Assembly: GCA_023133515.1 (NCBI GenBank)
Contig: JAGLWI010000011.1
Coordinates: forward strand, 1-61,640
Direction: 5' to 3'
From: Candidatus Babeliales bacterium
GTDB lineage: Bacteria; Babelota; Babeliae; Babelales; UASB340
DNA length: 61,640 nucleotides
Within the stretch, counting starts at the first letter, position 1, and each line of letters starts with the position of its first letter. Both the position numbers and the translations under genes were made by a program. This document shows, in pieces, positions 34,902 to 43,782 of the stretch. The notes under the pieces were generated by a model. It was not told the DNA's origin, did no database searches, and worked only from the letters and a program-made list of their open reading frames with translations.

Positions 34902-34983
34902 TATTTTTTTCTAAAATTTGTTTTTTAATAATTTTTTATGTTGGTTAATTACTTATGGCATGTCTTAAAAATTTAGAGGTGTT

Positions 34984-35445
34984 ATGGCAAAACACGTTGG
35001 TATTAAATTACCAGATGATCTTTTTAATCTTTTGATGAGAAAAAAAACAGTTGCTGTCTTAGCTACGTTTTCTGAAAAAGGAATTCCTAATACAACTCCT
35101 TTACAATGTATTTATCCTAAAGGTAAAGAAAGTCTTTTGATATCAATTCATAAAGAACATACAGGTTACCATAATATGGTTTGGCAGAAAAAAGTTATGT
35201 TATGTTTTTTAGGTGAAGGGAATACTGCTTATAGTATTTTAGGAAGAGCTGGGGTTGTACGTGCGCCTTCATCTGTACATCCTTTAATGAATGTTGTTCG
35301 TATAGATATTATTGACATAAAATGTGATAGGTCTATTTTGACAAGAGTAGACCAAGGCATTTTATGGAGTTATACTTCTGTTGAGGCAGAGGAGTTACAT
35401 AAAAGTCTTTTTACCGAACTTGAAGAACTTTCGAAAACTTTATAA
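34984..35445 (+). CDS. PPOX-class pyridoxamine 5'-phosphate oxidase-like flavoprotein
   Basis: This 153-residue protein is a compact split-barrel flavoprotein: VAVLATFSEKGIPNTTPLQCIYP, then LLISIHKEHTGYHNMVWQKKVMLCFLGEGNTAYSILGRAGVV. These correspond to the FMN-binding strands and the xATxxxDGxPxxxP motif of the pyridoxamine-phosphate-oxidase-like family. The family also includes F420- and haem-binding members, so the cofactor is not certain. It is cytoplasmic and starts after a clear GAGGTG. There is no obvious operon partner: hemW is 82 bases upstream and a secreted protein gene 67 bases downstream. Confidence 0.8.
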   Translation: MAKHVGIKLPDDLFNLLMRKKTVAVLATFSEKGIPNTTPLQCIYPKGKESLLISIHKEHTGYHNMVWQKKVMLCFLGEGNTAYSILGRAGVVRAPSSVHPLMNVVRIDIIDIKCDRSILTRVDQGILWSYTSVEAEELHKSLFTELEELSKTL

Positions 35446-35512
35446 GTTTTTATGTAGTGATGGTTTTATGGTTTTTATAATATTTTTTTATAGATTTTAA
35501 AAAGGCTTCTTA

Positions 35513-36928
35513 ATGAAAAAGAGCTTTATGTATTTTATTGTACGTTCTTTTTTTGTTTTATGTTTTCTTTTTATTTTAAAATTAAATGGGCAGGTTTCTT
35601 CTGTTAAAGACAAACCTTTAGTAAAGGTAGATGTGCCTAGCGCCGTTGATATTTCTACTATAAAAGTTCATAAATCGGTTGATTCTGAAGTTGTTTCCGA
35701 AGAGGTGAGTAATTTACAAGCAGGGTTAAAGGATCAAGTGGTTACAAGTACAAAGGAAGCTTCTTTGGAGGAATCTTCTGAAGAAGGCGACATACTTGCA
35801 GGGGCTGAGACTGTTGAAATTTTGTCAGAAAAAATTGGTTTTCAAGGAAATTGGGTTAAGAAAAGAGAGTGGTTAAAAGAGGCGAATAAAATAAACACAA
35901 AGATTCAAGAGATGGTTGTTGGAATTCAGAAGGCTAGAAAAAGTTTTTATGATAAATTTTCTAAAATAGATAAAGAGATGGACGAATTTTATAAAGGAGA
36001 GGGGATTGAGCATGGAAAGGTGGAGGTATTATTTGCAGATTTAAATAAGTATATCGAAAAAAAAAGAAAGAAAGAGTTAGAAAGACTTAAGGTTGCAAGA
36101 ACTAAAATGGGAGTGTTAGGGGAATATCAAATTAAATTGGATATTATGGAGGATGAGATAAAATCATTTAAAACTGATTTAGACCAATTAAAACTTGATA
36201 TAAAATCTATTGGGGATCTAGATAAATCTATAGATGCTAGACTTAAAATACTTAATGATCAAATTGAGTTAGCTTTAAAAGAATCTTCTAATTCAAAAGA
36301 TTTAAGTAAGCAGATTTGGTATATCATTGATGACAAAAAGGCGCGGGAGGTTTTTTATCAAATTAAAGGAGGTCCCTTGGTAAAGGTTCAAGGTGTTAAA
36401 TCATACATTACGTCTGATCTTACACAAGACTTTGATAAGGTTTTACAGATTATTAGATCTCAGATGTCTAGAGTAACAAATGAAATTAAAGGTTTGGAGG
36501 ATAGAGGCATTATAATACGAGATAGATCTGAAAGATTAAGGGAGATTAAATTGAAAGAACTGGAGGAATGGGAAGCTAAAAAAGGAATTGCGCTTGTTAC
36601 TGAAAAAGATATTAAAGAACAGAAAAAGGATGCTTTGCATCAAAGGATTTATAATTTTGTTGTTGATGTTTTTGCAAGAATTTATGTTTGGATAAAAAAT
36701 ATTTTTGATATAACAGATAAAAAAAAGATTGAAATGGAAGTATTACCATTGATTAAGGAAGAAAAATTATCTGATATAGAACCAGTAAAAGAACTAATTC
36801 CAGAAAAAGAATTAACTAAAGAACTAATTCCAGAAAAAGAATCTATGACAAAAGAAGCTGTTGTGACTACTTCCGCAATACCTGTTGATGTTTTGTCCAA
36901 AGTTCCTTCAAGAGAACCATCAAAATAA
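35513..36928 (+). CDS. Secreted coiled-coil protein A (paired paralogue)
   Basis: This 471-residue protein has a signal peptide (about residues 1-28, MKKSFMYFIVRSFFVLCFLF...). It then has an acidic, Ser/Val-rich low-complexity stretch to about residue 110, and a long coiled-coil region starting WVKKREWLKEANKINTKIQEM and running past residue 250. A short amphipathic or hydrophobic segment near 380-400 (IYNFVVDVFARIYVWIKNIF) precedes a C-terminal tail containing a KELIPEKE motif repeated twice. The segment order and the sequence around the first coiled coil match the next gene's product, so the two are paralogues. No family is recognised. A structural or surface role outside the cytoplasm is likely. 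Confidence 0.75.
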   Translation: MKKSFMYFIVRSFFVLCFLFILKLNGQVSSVKDKPLVKVDVPSAVDISTIKVHKSVDSEVVSEEVSNLQAGLKDQVVTSTKEASLEESSEEGDILAGAETVEILSEKIGFQGNWVKKREWLKEANKINTKIQEMVVGIQKARKSFYDKFSKIDKEMDEFYKGEGIEHGKVEVLFADLNKYIEKKRKKELERLKVARTKMGVLGEYQIKLDIMEDEIKSFKTDLDQLKLDIKSIGDLDKSIDARLKILNDQIELALKESSNSKDLSKQIWYIIDDKKAREVFYQIKGGPLVKVQGVKSYITSDLTQDFDKVLQIIRSQMSRVTNEIKGLEDRGIIIRDRSERLREIKLKELEEWEAKKGIALVTEKDIKEQKKDALHQRIYNFVVDVFARIYVWIKNIFDITDKKKIEMEVLPLIKEEKLSDIEPVKELIPEKELTKELIPEKESMTKEAVVTTSAIPVDVLSKVPSREPSK

Positions 36929-37030
36929 AATATTCAAACTTTTTACTTTTAAATGAATTGATTTCTCAATAAAACTCCTGTTATTATTTTTTTGGTGCAA
37001 TTATTATTTTTATAATAAGGAGATTTGGTT

Positions 37031-39010
37031 ATGAAAAAAATTTATCTTTTAATTTTTTTATTGATTACTAAATCTATGGCTCAAGAAACAGAAATGGAAA
37101 CTGTTCCTGCAGCTATGCCTGGTTTTGAAGGAGAGGTTATTGAAGAGGAGCTTTTACTAGAGGAAGGCGAGAAGTTTCAAAAAGCTGGTGAAGAAGTTGC
37201 TTCAGAAGAAAAATCAGAGGCTGAGCCTACTGATGAAAAAGAAGAGGTTCCTTCAGAAAAAAAAGAAGTTGCTTCAGAAGAAAAACCAGAAGCTGAGCCT
37301 ACTGATGAAAAAGAAGAGGTTCCTTCAGAAAAAGAAGAAGTTGCTTCAGAAGAAAAACCAGAAGCTGAGCCTACTGATGAAGAAGAAGAGGTTCCTTCAG
37401 AAAAAGAAGAAGTTGCTTCAGAAGAAAAACCAGAAGCTGAGCCTACTGATGAAGAAGAAGTTGTTTCCCAAGAAGAAGTACCACCAAAAGAGGAGCCTGT
37501 GGTTCAAGTTATCCCAACGCCTGAAGTTACTTTTGAACAGCCAAAGTGGCCAGATGCATTAGAGATTTCAGAAGAGACACCAAAACTTGTAAAAATTCCA
37601 TGGAGTCAAGATTTTAAAAATATATTAAAAGAAGCAGATCAAATCAATCTTAAGATTAAAAATTACATTAATAAATTACGAGAAAACAGGAAGCAATTAA
37701 ATCAGAAATATTTAAAAGTTGATAAAAAGTTGGATGAGTTTTTGCAGGATATTAGTTTTTTGTATGGGGAGATAATGGAAGAAGAAAGTAAAAAGCCTGT
37801 ACATGATTATGCATTGGAATGGGAAAAAATTAAAAAAGAAGTAGATGGGATTGATAGATCTGAAGATGAAATTTTAAAACAACTTGCAAAATTAGATGAT
37901 CAGATTGATGTTGCTATAAGTGAGGCTTTTGAAGTACACAAAATAAGTGTAGGAATATTAAAGGTTAGTGAACAAAAGGCTGCTCAAGATGGCTTGAATA
38001 AGTTGAAAGATAGTTTGAAAAAAATTAAAGGGATTCAGGATAATCTTCAAAAAACATTGATTAAAAATATTGATAAGTCTTTAGATAATCTTGAATTGCA
38101 GATGCAAGAGATTGATGGAAAAGTAAATGTTCTTAAGACAAAAAGAAAGGCTAAAGAGATTGAGTTTGAAGATGAGATGGAGATTGAAGATGAGAAAGAG
38201 AAAGAAGAAATAACAGAATCAAAATTGTTTGTAAAGACAGTCAATGTTGTAGCGATTTCAATAAATTTTTTAAAGAAAACTGGAAATTGGTTGTTGGATG
38301 TATGTGGAAAAATAGGAAGATGGCTTGAAAAAGTAAGTAAGGGGGAAAAGGAGGATAGTGATTCTGTTTTGCAAAATATAAAATCTAAAATTGAGTTGTT
38401 GGATATTAGTATTAAAGAATTAGAAGAAGAAAAAAAAGGTGTTACACAAAAAAGACGAGAATTAGAGAAATTGAAAAAGGAGAGAGTTGATAAAATCAAA
38501 GAAAAATTGGAATTAATAAAAAAGGGAAGTCACGAAAAGTCAGTTGTTGATAAGGAAGATTTGAAAGACATTTCTAAAAAACCTAAGTGGAGGGTGGTTG
38601 TAGAAAATTTGTTTGATAAATTTTTGGATACTATGACTTTTATTGTACGAAAAACTAAAGAATATTCTGTCTGGTTTTATAAAAAAGTTCTTAAAGTTAA
38701 GTTTGCAAGATTTGTTGTTGCTGTAAAAAAGCGATCTGAAGCGATAGAGGAAGATGAACGAAGATCTATTCTTGAGATAGAAGAAGAGGTTATTTCTGAA
38801 CCTCCACCTTCTAGTTTAGAAGAAGTTGTTGGTTTAGAAAAAGAAGCTGAAGAAATTACGGTTCCGTCCGAAGAAGGTGTGGGTGTTCCTGAGGAACTTG
38901 GTTTTGTTGGTGAGGAGATGGGAGGTCAGCCTCCAACAGTTTCTGAAAGTGTGGAACCAGCTGAGAAAAAAATTTTTTTGCCGGCGGAAATTGAAGTTCC
39001 AAAAAAATAA
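37031..39010 (+). CDS. Secreted coiled-coil protein B with 24-residue acidic repeats
   Basis: This 659-residue protein has its start set at the ATG at 37031 by AAGGAG eight bases upstream. A short signal peptide (residues 1-16) leads to an acidic region. In it, a 24-residue unit, EVASEEKPEAEPTDE(K/E)EEVPSEK, is repeated almost four times (about residues 56-144). After PWSQDFKNILKEADQINLKIKNY comes a long coiled coil, similar to the preceding protein (shared LDDQID.AI.EA / LNDQIELALKES), then two amphipathic stretches (about 405-430 and 525-560) and a Pro/Glu/Val-rich tail. No enzyme motif is present. An elongated surface or periplasm-spanning protein fits this layout. Confidence 0.75.
   Translation: MKKIYLLIFLLITKSMAQETEMETVPAAMPGFEGEVIEEELLLEEGEKFQKAGEEVASEEKSEAEPTDEKEEVPSEKKEVASEEKPEAEPTDEKEEVPSEKEEVASEEKPEAEPTDEEEEVPSEKEEVASEEKPEAEPTDEEEVVSQEEVPPKEEPVVQVIPTPEVTFEQPKWPDALEISEETPKLVKIPWSQDFKNILKEADQINLKIKNYINKLRENRKQLNQKYLKVDKKLDEFLQDISFLYGEIMEEESKKPVHDYALEWEKIKKEVDGIDRSEDEILKQLAKLDDQIDVAISEAFEVHKISVGILKVSEQKAAQDGLNKLKDSLKKIKGIQDNLQKTLIKNIDKSLDNLELQMQEIDGKVNVLKTKRKAKEIEFEDEMEIEDEKEKEEITESKLFVKTVNVVAISINFLKKTGNWLLDVCGKIGRWLEKVSKGEKEDSDSVLQNIKSKIELLDISIKELEEEKKGVTQKRRELEKLKKERVDKIKEKLELIKKGSHEKSVVDKEDLKDISKKPKWRVVVENLFDKFLDTMTFIVRKTKEYSVWFYKKVLKVKFARFVVAVKKRSEAIEEDERRSILEIEEEVISEPPPSSLEEVVGLEKEAEEITVPSEEGVGVPEELGFVGEEMGGQPPTVSESVEPAEKKIFLPAEIEVPKK
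37196..37462 (+). repeat. 72-bp tandem coding repeat (about 3.7 copies)
   Basis: GTTGCTTCAGAAGAAAAA recurs at 37196, 37268, 37340 and 37412, an exact 72-base period. Most differences between copies are single AAA/GAA (Lys/Glu) changes. It encodes the acidic repeats of the secreted coiled-coil protein and preserves the reading frame. Alternate frames stay open across it for the same reason. Confidence 0.92.
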
Positions 39011-39218
39011 AATTGAAATTATATAATGTAATGTTTTATCACAATTTTTTTCTTAAAATTTGCCAATAGTATAAGAGTTTGATAGATTTTTATTATAAAA
39101 TCTTAAAAATTTTGTTTATGAATTGTAGCTTTCCGGTCGTTGTAGCTAAAGCTATTTTGGCAAAGTCGGTGAGCGAAGGTTTATTGGAGAACATTTATTT
39201 AAGATTGTCGTTTTTATT

Positions 39219-39307
<89 letters not shown>

Positions 39308-39443
39308 TCTGCTAGTAATTTTTATCGATTCTTGATATGATATTTGCGTTAGATTTTTTGTATTTTGTTTGTTAAGGAAAGTTAAAATATTGTTTAAGAT
39401 ATGATTTATATATACTTTTTTAAAAATTTGTTAAGGGAGTTTT

Positions 39444-41090
39444 ATGGTTAACAAAGTTGCAAAGTTTTTTCTTTCAAAATTTATGTTTTGGGTTTTGATT
39501 GTTGTAGTTGGCAGTTATTTTTTATTTTCAATAGATTTAAAGCATGTACAATTAATTGAAAAAGAGAGGGGTGTTAAATTATCTTTTATTCAAAAGTTAT
39601 GGCATTCAATAAGAATGCCTCGATTAAAACTTGGAATTGATTTACAGGGTGGTACTTATCTTGTTCTTGGTGTTGATCTTGAAAAGGCTATTGAGAATCG
39701 TTTGGGTTTAGAAATTAAAAATTTAAATCAGCTTTTTAAAAATAAAAAATTAAAGATGCTTCCTGATAAAAAAGAAGTTAAAAATTTAGAACTTCTTATG
39801 ACATTTAAAGATGAGGAATCTGCCAAAGTTTGTTATAACATTGTAAACAAAGATGTTCCAACTTTAAAGACAACACGAAAAGGTGTTGTTGTAAAATCTA
39901 TTCTTACACCTCCAGAAGAACAGAGAATTAGAACTGGTTCTGTTGAACAGGCTGTAAATATTTTGAGCAATAGGTTAAGTGGTTTTGGTGTTGAAGGAAT
40001 TGTTGTTCAACAGCACGGAGAAAGACAGATTATTGTTCAATTACCAGGTATCAATGATCCAGAAAGAGTAAAATCTGTTATCACGAAAACGGCTAAATTG
40101 GATTTTAAAATAGTAGAAAAAGTTGCAGATAGCAAAGAAGCCTTACTGGATGATTTTGAAGGTGAGCTTCCTGCAGGCAAAATGATTGTAATGGGAAGAA
40201 AAAACTCTAGAGAGTATGACGAGGAAGATGGAAAAGCATATTTGGTTTCATCATTTGCAGATTTAACCGGTGATCATATTGTGGATGCGAGAGTTACATA
40301 TGATCAATATAATAGAATAGAAGTAACCTTCAAGCTTGATGGCGCTGGTGCAAGAGATTTTAGAGAACTAACAAGTAATAATATTGGAAGACGTTTAGGA
40401 ATTATTATTGATGATGTTATGTATTCGGCACCTGAGATTAGCACTACTATAAGCAGTAGGGGATCTATACACGGAATTCGGTCGGCAGAAGAATCAAAAG
40501 ATTTGGCTCTTGTTCTTCGTTCAGGAGCACTTCTTGCACCATTAAAGTTTGAGCATGAAAACCGCGTAGGTGCGTCACTTGGTCAAGATTCTATTGATAA
40601 AGGAATATTTTCCTGTGTTGTTGCATTACTTCTTTTGCTTTTATTTAGCATATTTTACTACAGACTTCCTGGAATTTTTGCTATATGTGCTTTGTTTTAT
40701 AATCTCTTTTTGATTATGTTGTTTTTATCCTACTTTGAATCTGCTTTAACATTGCCTGGCATAGCAGGTATGGTTTTGACAATTGGTATGGCGGTTGATG
40801 CTTCTATTTTGATTTATGAGAGAATAAAAGAGGAGCTTTTAAAAGGAACAACGTTTAGAAAAGCATTGAATGATGGATTTAATGGTGCGATGGTTGTTAT
40901 TTTGGATTCAAATATTACAACATTTTTAACAGGATTTGTACTATTTAAATTTGGTGGGCCCGCTATAAAAGGTTTTGCAGTAACGTTGATGGTTGGAATT
41001 GTTGCTACTGTTTTTTCTGGAATTTATTTTTTAAAATCTATTTTTGAATTTGTATTAGATAATACTCCACTAAAAAAGATTAAATTTTAA
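39444..41090 (+). CDS. secD: Protein translocase subunit SecD
   Basis: SecD with SecF helps drive export through SecYEG using the proton gradient. This 548-residue protein has the first transmembrane helix (about 14-30), the conserved RLKLGIDLQGGTYLVLGVD, a periplasmic P1 domain (about 65-370) with RLSGFGVEGIVVQQHGERQIIVQLPGINDPER and DHIVDARVTYDQYNRIEVTFKLDGAGARDF. The C-terminal five-helix RND-type domain contains GMAVDASILIYERIKEELLKG. AGGGAG precedes the ATG. A secF gene would normally follow directly, but here a tRNA-Met begins five bases after the stop, and no fused SecF half is present. Confidence 0.95.
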   Translation: MVNKVAKFFLSKFMFWVLIVVVGSYFLFSIDLKHVQLIEKERGVKLSFIQKLWHSIRMPRLKLGIDLQGGTYLVLGVDLEKAIENRLGLEIKNLNQLFKNKKLKMLPDKKEVKNLELLMTFKDEESAKVCYNIVNKDVPTLKTTRKGVVVKSILTPPEEQRIRTGSVEQAVNILSNRLSGFGVEGIVVQQHGERQIIVQLPGINDPERVKSVITKTAKLDFKIVEKVADSKEALLDDFEGELPAGKMIVMGRKNSREYDEEDGKAYLVSSFADLTGDHIVDARVTYDQYNRIEVTFKLDGAGARDFRELTSNNIGRRLGIIIDDVMYSAPEISTTISSRGSIHGIRSAEESKDLALVLRSGALLAPLKFEHENRVGASLGQDSIDKGIFSCVVALLLLLLFSIFYYRLPGIFAICALFYNLFLIMLFLSYFESALTLPGIAGMVLTIGMAVDASILIYERIKEELLKGTTFRKALNDGFNGAMVVILDSNITTFLTGFVLFKFGGPAIKGFAVTLMVGIVATVFSGIYFLKSIFEFVLDNTPLKKIKF

Positions 41091-41095
41091 GATGT

Positions 41096-41172
41096 GGCGG
41101 CGTAGCTCAGGTGGTTAGAGCGACGGAATCATAATCCGTAGGTCCGGGGTTCGAGTCCCTGCGCCGCTACCA
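41096..41172 (+). tRNA. tRNA-Met (CAT)
   Basis: This is a 77-base tRNA with encoded CCA: acceptor GGCGGCG with CGCCGCT (G1-T72 wobble), anticodon stem ACGGA/TCCGT and loop ATCATAA giving CAT, and T-arm CGGGGTTCGAGTCCCTG. It lacks the initiator features (1-72 mismatch, GGG/CCC anticodon stem), so it is elongator Met or a CAT tRNA modified to read isoleucine AUA. It starts five bases after secD. Confidence 0.92.
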
Positions 41173-41292
41173 TCCTACGCTAAAGCTACGGATGGCACGG
41201 CCATCTTTGCCAAAAAGGAAATATTAATTTTTTAAGTTAATTTTTATAAAAAAAGCGTAGGATGTCCTCCGAAGCTTTACGCGAAGGAGGAC
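41170..41292. repeat. REP-like palindromic repeats behind tRNA-Met
   Basis: CATCCTACGCT at 41171-41181 is inverted as AGCGTAGGATG at 41254-41264. Short hairpins lie next to each: GATGG/CCATC at 41191-41205, and GTCCTCC...GGAGGAC at 41264-41292. The block is much richer in G+C than its AT-rich surroundings. It looks like a small dispersed element rather than part of the plsY leader. Confidence 0.5.
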
Positions 41293-41343
41293 GGTATAGC
41301 TAATCATCTTAAAAAAATGGAATTTATATAAGGATTTTGAAAG

Positions 41344-41928
41344 ATGAATTTTTATATTTTTAATTTTATTTTAATTTTAGTTGTTCCATATCTGATTGGT
41401 GCTATTCCAACTGGATATTGGTATTGCAAATATTTTCATGGTATTGATATAACAAAAAATGGATCAGGGAATATTGGTGCAACAAACGTTTCAAGAGTTC
41501 TTGGTAGTAAAAAACTTTTTTTTCTTATTTTTTTCTTAGATTCCTTTAAGGCATTTTTAACGTTATTTATTTTAAATTATTATGTATCAGATTTATTAAT
41601 AAGTGCGATATGTATTATTCTTGGAAATTCTTATTCTTTGTTTTTGAATTTTAAGGGTGGAAAATGTGTTTCTGCTGCATTAGGAATTTTTGCATTTTTT
41701 GATATAAAAATATTTTTAATTTATGTTGTTTGTTGGACAATAATTCTTGTTTTGTCAAAAATGGTTGATGTTGCATCAATTTTAACATTTTATATTATTA
41801 CTTTTTTTGTTTATCCCATTTTTTTCTTTAAAACTTTTTCATTTTTTTTATTTCTTTTATTTTTGTCTTTATGGATTACATTTAGACATAGGAGTAATAT
41901 TAAAAATATTTTAACTATTAATAATTGA
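41344..41928 (+). CDS. plsY: Glycerol-3-phosphate acyltransferase PlsY
   Basis: PlsY acylates glycerol-3-phosphate from acyl-phosphate, the first committed step of phospholipid synthesis. The 194-residue multi-spanning protein shows all three family motifs: GAIPTGYWYCKYFHGIDITKNGSGNIGATNVSRVLG, the central NSYSLFLNFKGGKCVSAALG (the usual H-F..F.GGKG is varied here: the His is Ser-Leu and the last Gly is Cys), and a late FRHRSNIKN. AAGGAT precedes the ATG. It is followed 11 bases later by the DNA ligase gene. With pssA in this window, it shows that the cell makes its own phospholipid. Confidence 0.9.
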   Translation: MNFYIFNFILILVVPYLIGAIPTGYWYCKYFHGIDITKNGSGNIGATNVSRVLGSKKLFFLIFFLDSFKAFLTLFILNYYVSDLLISAICIILGNSYSLFLNFKGGKCVSAALGIFAFFDIKIFLIYVVCWTIILVLSKMVDVASILTFYIITFFVYPIFFFKTFSFFLFLLFLSLWITFRHRSNIKNILTINN

Positions 41929-41938
41929 GAGTTTTAAT

Positions 41939-43765
41939 ATGAATTTTATTAAAGTTGCTCAAGTTTTTGATCAAATAGAGGGAGAATCATCGAGGTTAAA
42001 AATCACCGAGCTTTTAGCTGATTTGCTCAAAGATGCAACACCATCACAGGCCGCAATTATTTCTTATATGTCTTTGGGGGATTTAAATCCTACTTATGTT
42101 GGTACACAATTTAATTTTGCTGAAAAAAGCATGATTAAAGTTTTGGCAAAACTTTTGAAAAAAAGTGATAAGTCAATAAAAACAAAAGCAACAAAATTAG
42201 GAGATTTGGGTCTTGTTGCTCAAGAACATGATATAAAAATTTCTTCCAAAGATCAGATTAGTGTATCTCAGCTGGCCAAAGAACTTAATGAGTTTTTAAA
42301 AATTTCTGGGATTGGAGCAATTGAAGGTAAGGAAAAAAAATTGTTGAGTGTTTTAAAAAAAGTTAGTTCATTGGAGGCAAAATATATAGTTCGAATAATT
42401 CTTGGAAAACTTAGACTTGGTTTTTCTGATATGACGTTGCTCGATTCTTTTTCTTGGATGCAGGTTGGAGATAAGTCCATAAGAAAGGAATTGGAAGAGG
42501 CTTATAACGTTTCAGTAGATATTGGTTTTATTGTAAAAGTTTTGAAGGAAAAAGATCTTTCTGGAATTAAAAAGATGGATATTATTCCAGGAATTCCAAT
42601 AAGACCGGCTGCAGCAGAAAGATTGCCTAATGCAAAAGCTATTGTAAAAAAATTGGGAAAATGTGTTGCACAACCAAAATTGGATGGTTTTAGGCTTCAA
42701 GTACATCTTGATAAAAGTAAAAAAATTTTTGAGGTCCATTTTATTTCTAGAAATTTGAAAAACATGTCTCAAATGTTTCCTGATCTTCGAAAAGCTGTTT
42801 TAAAGATGAATGTTAAAACATTGGTAGCAGAAGGTGAGGCGATATCATATGATGTTCAAACCGGAACTTTTTTGCCATTTCAAGAGACTGTCAAAAGAAA
42901 GCGTAAATATGGTATTGAAAAGATGTCAGAGGAATTTCCATTAAAATTATATTTTTTTGATCTTTTGTATTTAAATGGAAAATCATTTTTGAATAAAACA
43001 CATGAACAGAGACGTAAGGCTTTGGCATTGCTTTTTAAAGAAAAAAAAATAAAAGAACAAGAAACTATATTTTTAACTGAAGAAGAAAAAATAAGTTCAT
43101 CTAAAGATTTAGAAGATTATTTTAAGAAGAATATTGCTTTAGGGTTAGAAGGATTGGTTGTTAAAAAACCGGATGCAATTTATCAGGCTGGAAAGAGAAA
43201 TTTTAATTGGGTAAAATTAAAACGTGAAGAGGGTGGACAGCTTAAAGATACTATTGACTGTGTTATTTTAGGATATTATTCAGGAAAAGGAAAAAGAGCT
43301 TCTTTTGGAATTGGTGCCTTGCTTGTTGGAATTTTTAATAAGAAGAAAGATACATTTCAAACTGTTGCAAAAATTGGTACAGGGTTGAGTGATGCTGGTT
43401 GGAAAGAATTGAAAAAGAAATGCGGTAAGATTAAAGTAAAAGAAAAACCGAGAAATGTAGAATGTTCAAAAGAACTTTACCCTCATGTATGGATTTCACC
43501 AGAGATTGTATGTTTAGTAAGAGCTGATGAAATTACTCTTTCTCCACTTCATAAGGCAGGAAAAACAGATAAACACCACGGTATGGCTTTGCGTTTTCCT
43601 AGATTTATGGGTTACAGACCAGATAAATCTGCAAGAGATGTGACAACTGTAAAAGAGATTGAGGAATTATACCTTTTACAATTTAAAGGAAATAGATGTA
43701 AAAGGAGTAGAAGCTCAAGTAAGAAAAAGATTGACGTTAAAGGTAAAATTAAAAGTATTTTTTAA
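41939..43765 (+). CDS. ATP-dependent DNA ligase, archaeal/eukaryotic ligase I type
   Basis: This 608-residue protein has the three-domain architecture of large ATP-dependent ligases. An N-terminal DNA-binding domain (about 1-210) carries RIILGKLRLGFSDMTLLDSF. An adenylation domain has the nucleophile Lys247 in AQPKLDGFR (motif I KxDG), ISRN (motif III), VAEGEAISYD, FFDLLYLNG, GLEGLVVKKPD (motif IV) and WVKLKRE (motif V). An OB-fold C-terminus has GIGALLVGIFN and GMALRFPRFMGYRPDK. Domain organisation and spacing follow the archaeal DNA ligase family rather than the small bacterial LigD/LigC enzymes. It joins nicks with ATP. The window does not show whether an NAD-dependent LigA also exists. 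Confidence 0.93.
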   Translation: MNFIKVAQVFDQIEGESSRLKITELLADLLKDATPSQAAIISYMSLGDLNPTYVGTQFNFAEKSMIKVLAKLLKKSDKSIKTKATKLGDLGLVAQEHDIKISSKDQISVSQLAKELNEFLKISGIGAIEGKEKKLLSVLKKVSSLEAKYIVRIILGKLRLGFSDMTLLDSFSWMQVGDKSIRKELEEAYNVSVDIGFIVKVLKEKDLSGIKKMDIIPGIPIRPAAAERLPNAKAIVKKLGKCVAQPKLDGFRLQVHLDKSKKIFEVHFISRNLKNMSQMFPDLRKAVLKMNVKTLVAEGEAISYDVQTGTFLPFQETVKRKRKYGIEKMSEEFPLKLYFFDLLYLNGKSFLNKTHEQRRKALALLFKEKKIKEQETIFLTEEEKISSSKDLEDYFKKNIALGLEGLVVKKPDAIYQAGKRNFNWVKLKREEGGQLKDTIDCVILGYYSGKGKRASFGIGALLVGIFNKKKDTFQTVAKIGTGLSDAGWKELKKKCGKIKVKEKPRNVECSKELYPHVWISPEIVCLVRADEITLSPLHKAGKTDKHHGMALRFPRFMGYRPDKSARDVTTVKEIEELYLLQFKGNRCKRSRSSSKKKIDVKGKIKSIF

Positions 43766-43782
43766 TACTACAACTTTTTTAA

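Noticed and set aside
37196-37462. Regular direct repeats that might suggest a CRISPR array
   Set aside because: The repeats are head-to-tail with no unique spacers and encode protein in frame. The same holds for the 69-bp repeats at 12322-12498.
37188-37562. A 124-codon Lys/Gln/Leu-rich open frame across the 72-bp repeat
   Set aside because: It is an alternate frame of the tandem repeat, kept open because the period is a multiple of three. It has no start signal and a composition unlike any other protein here.
41096-41172. Initiator tRNA-fMet
   Set aside because: Base 1 can pair with base 72, and the anticodon stem lacks the three G-C pairs typical of initiators.
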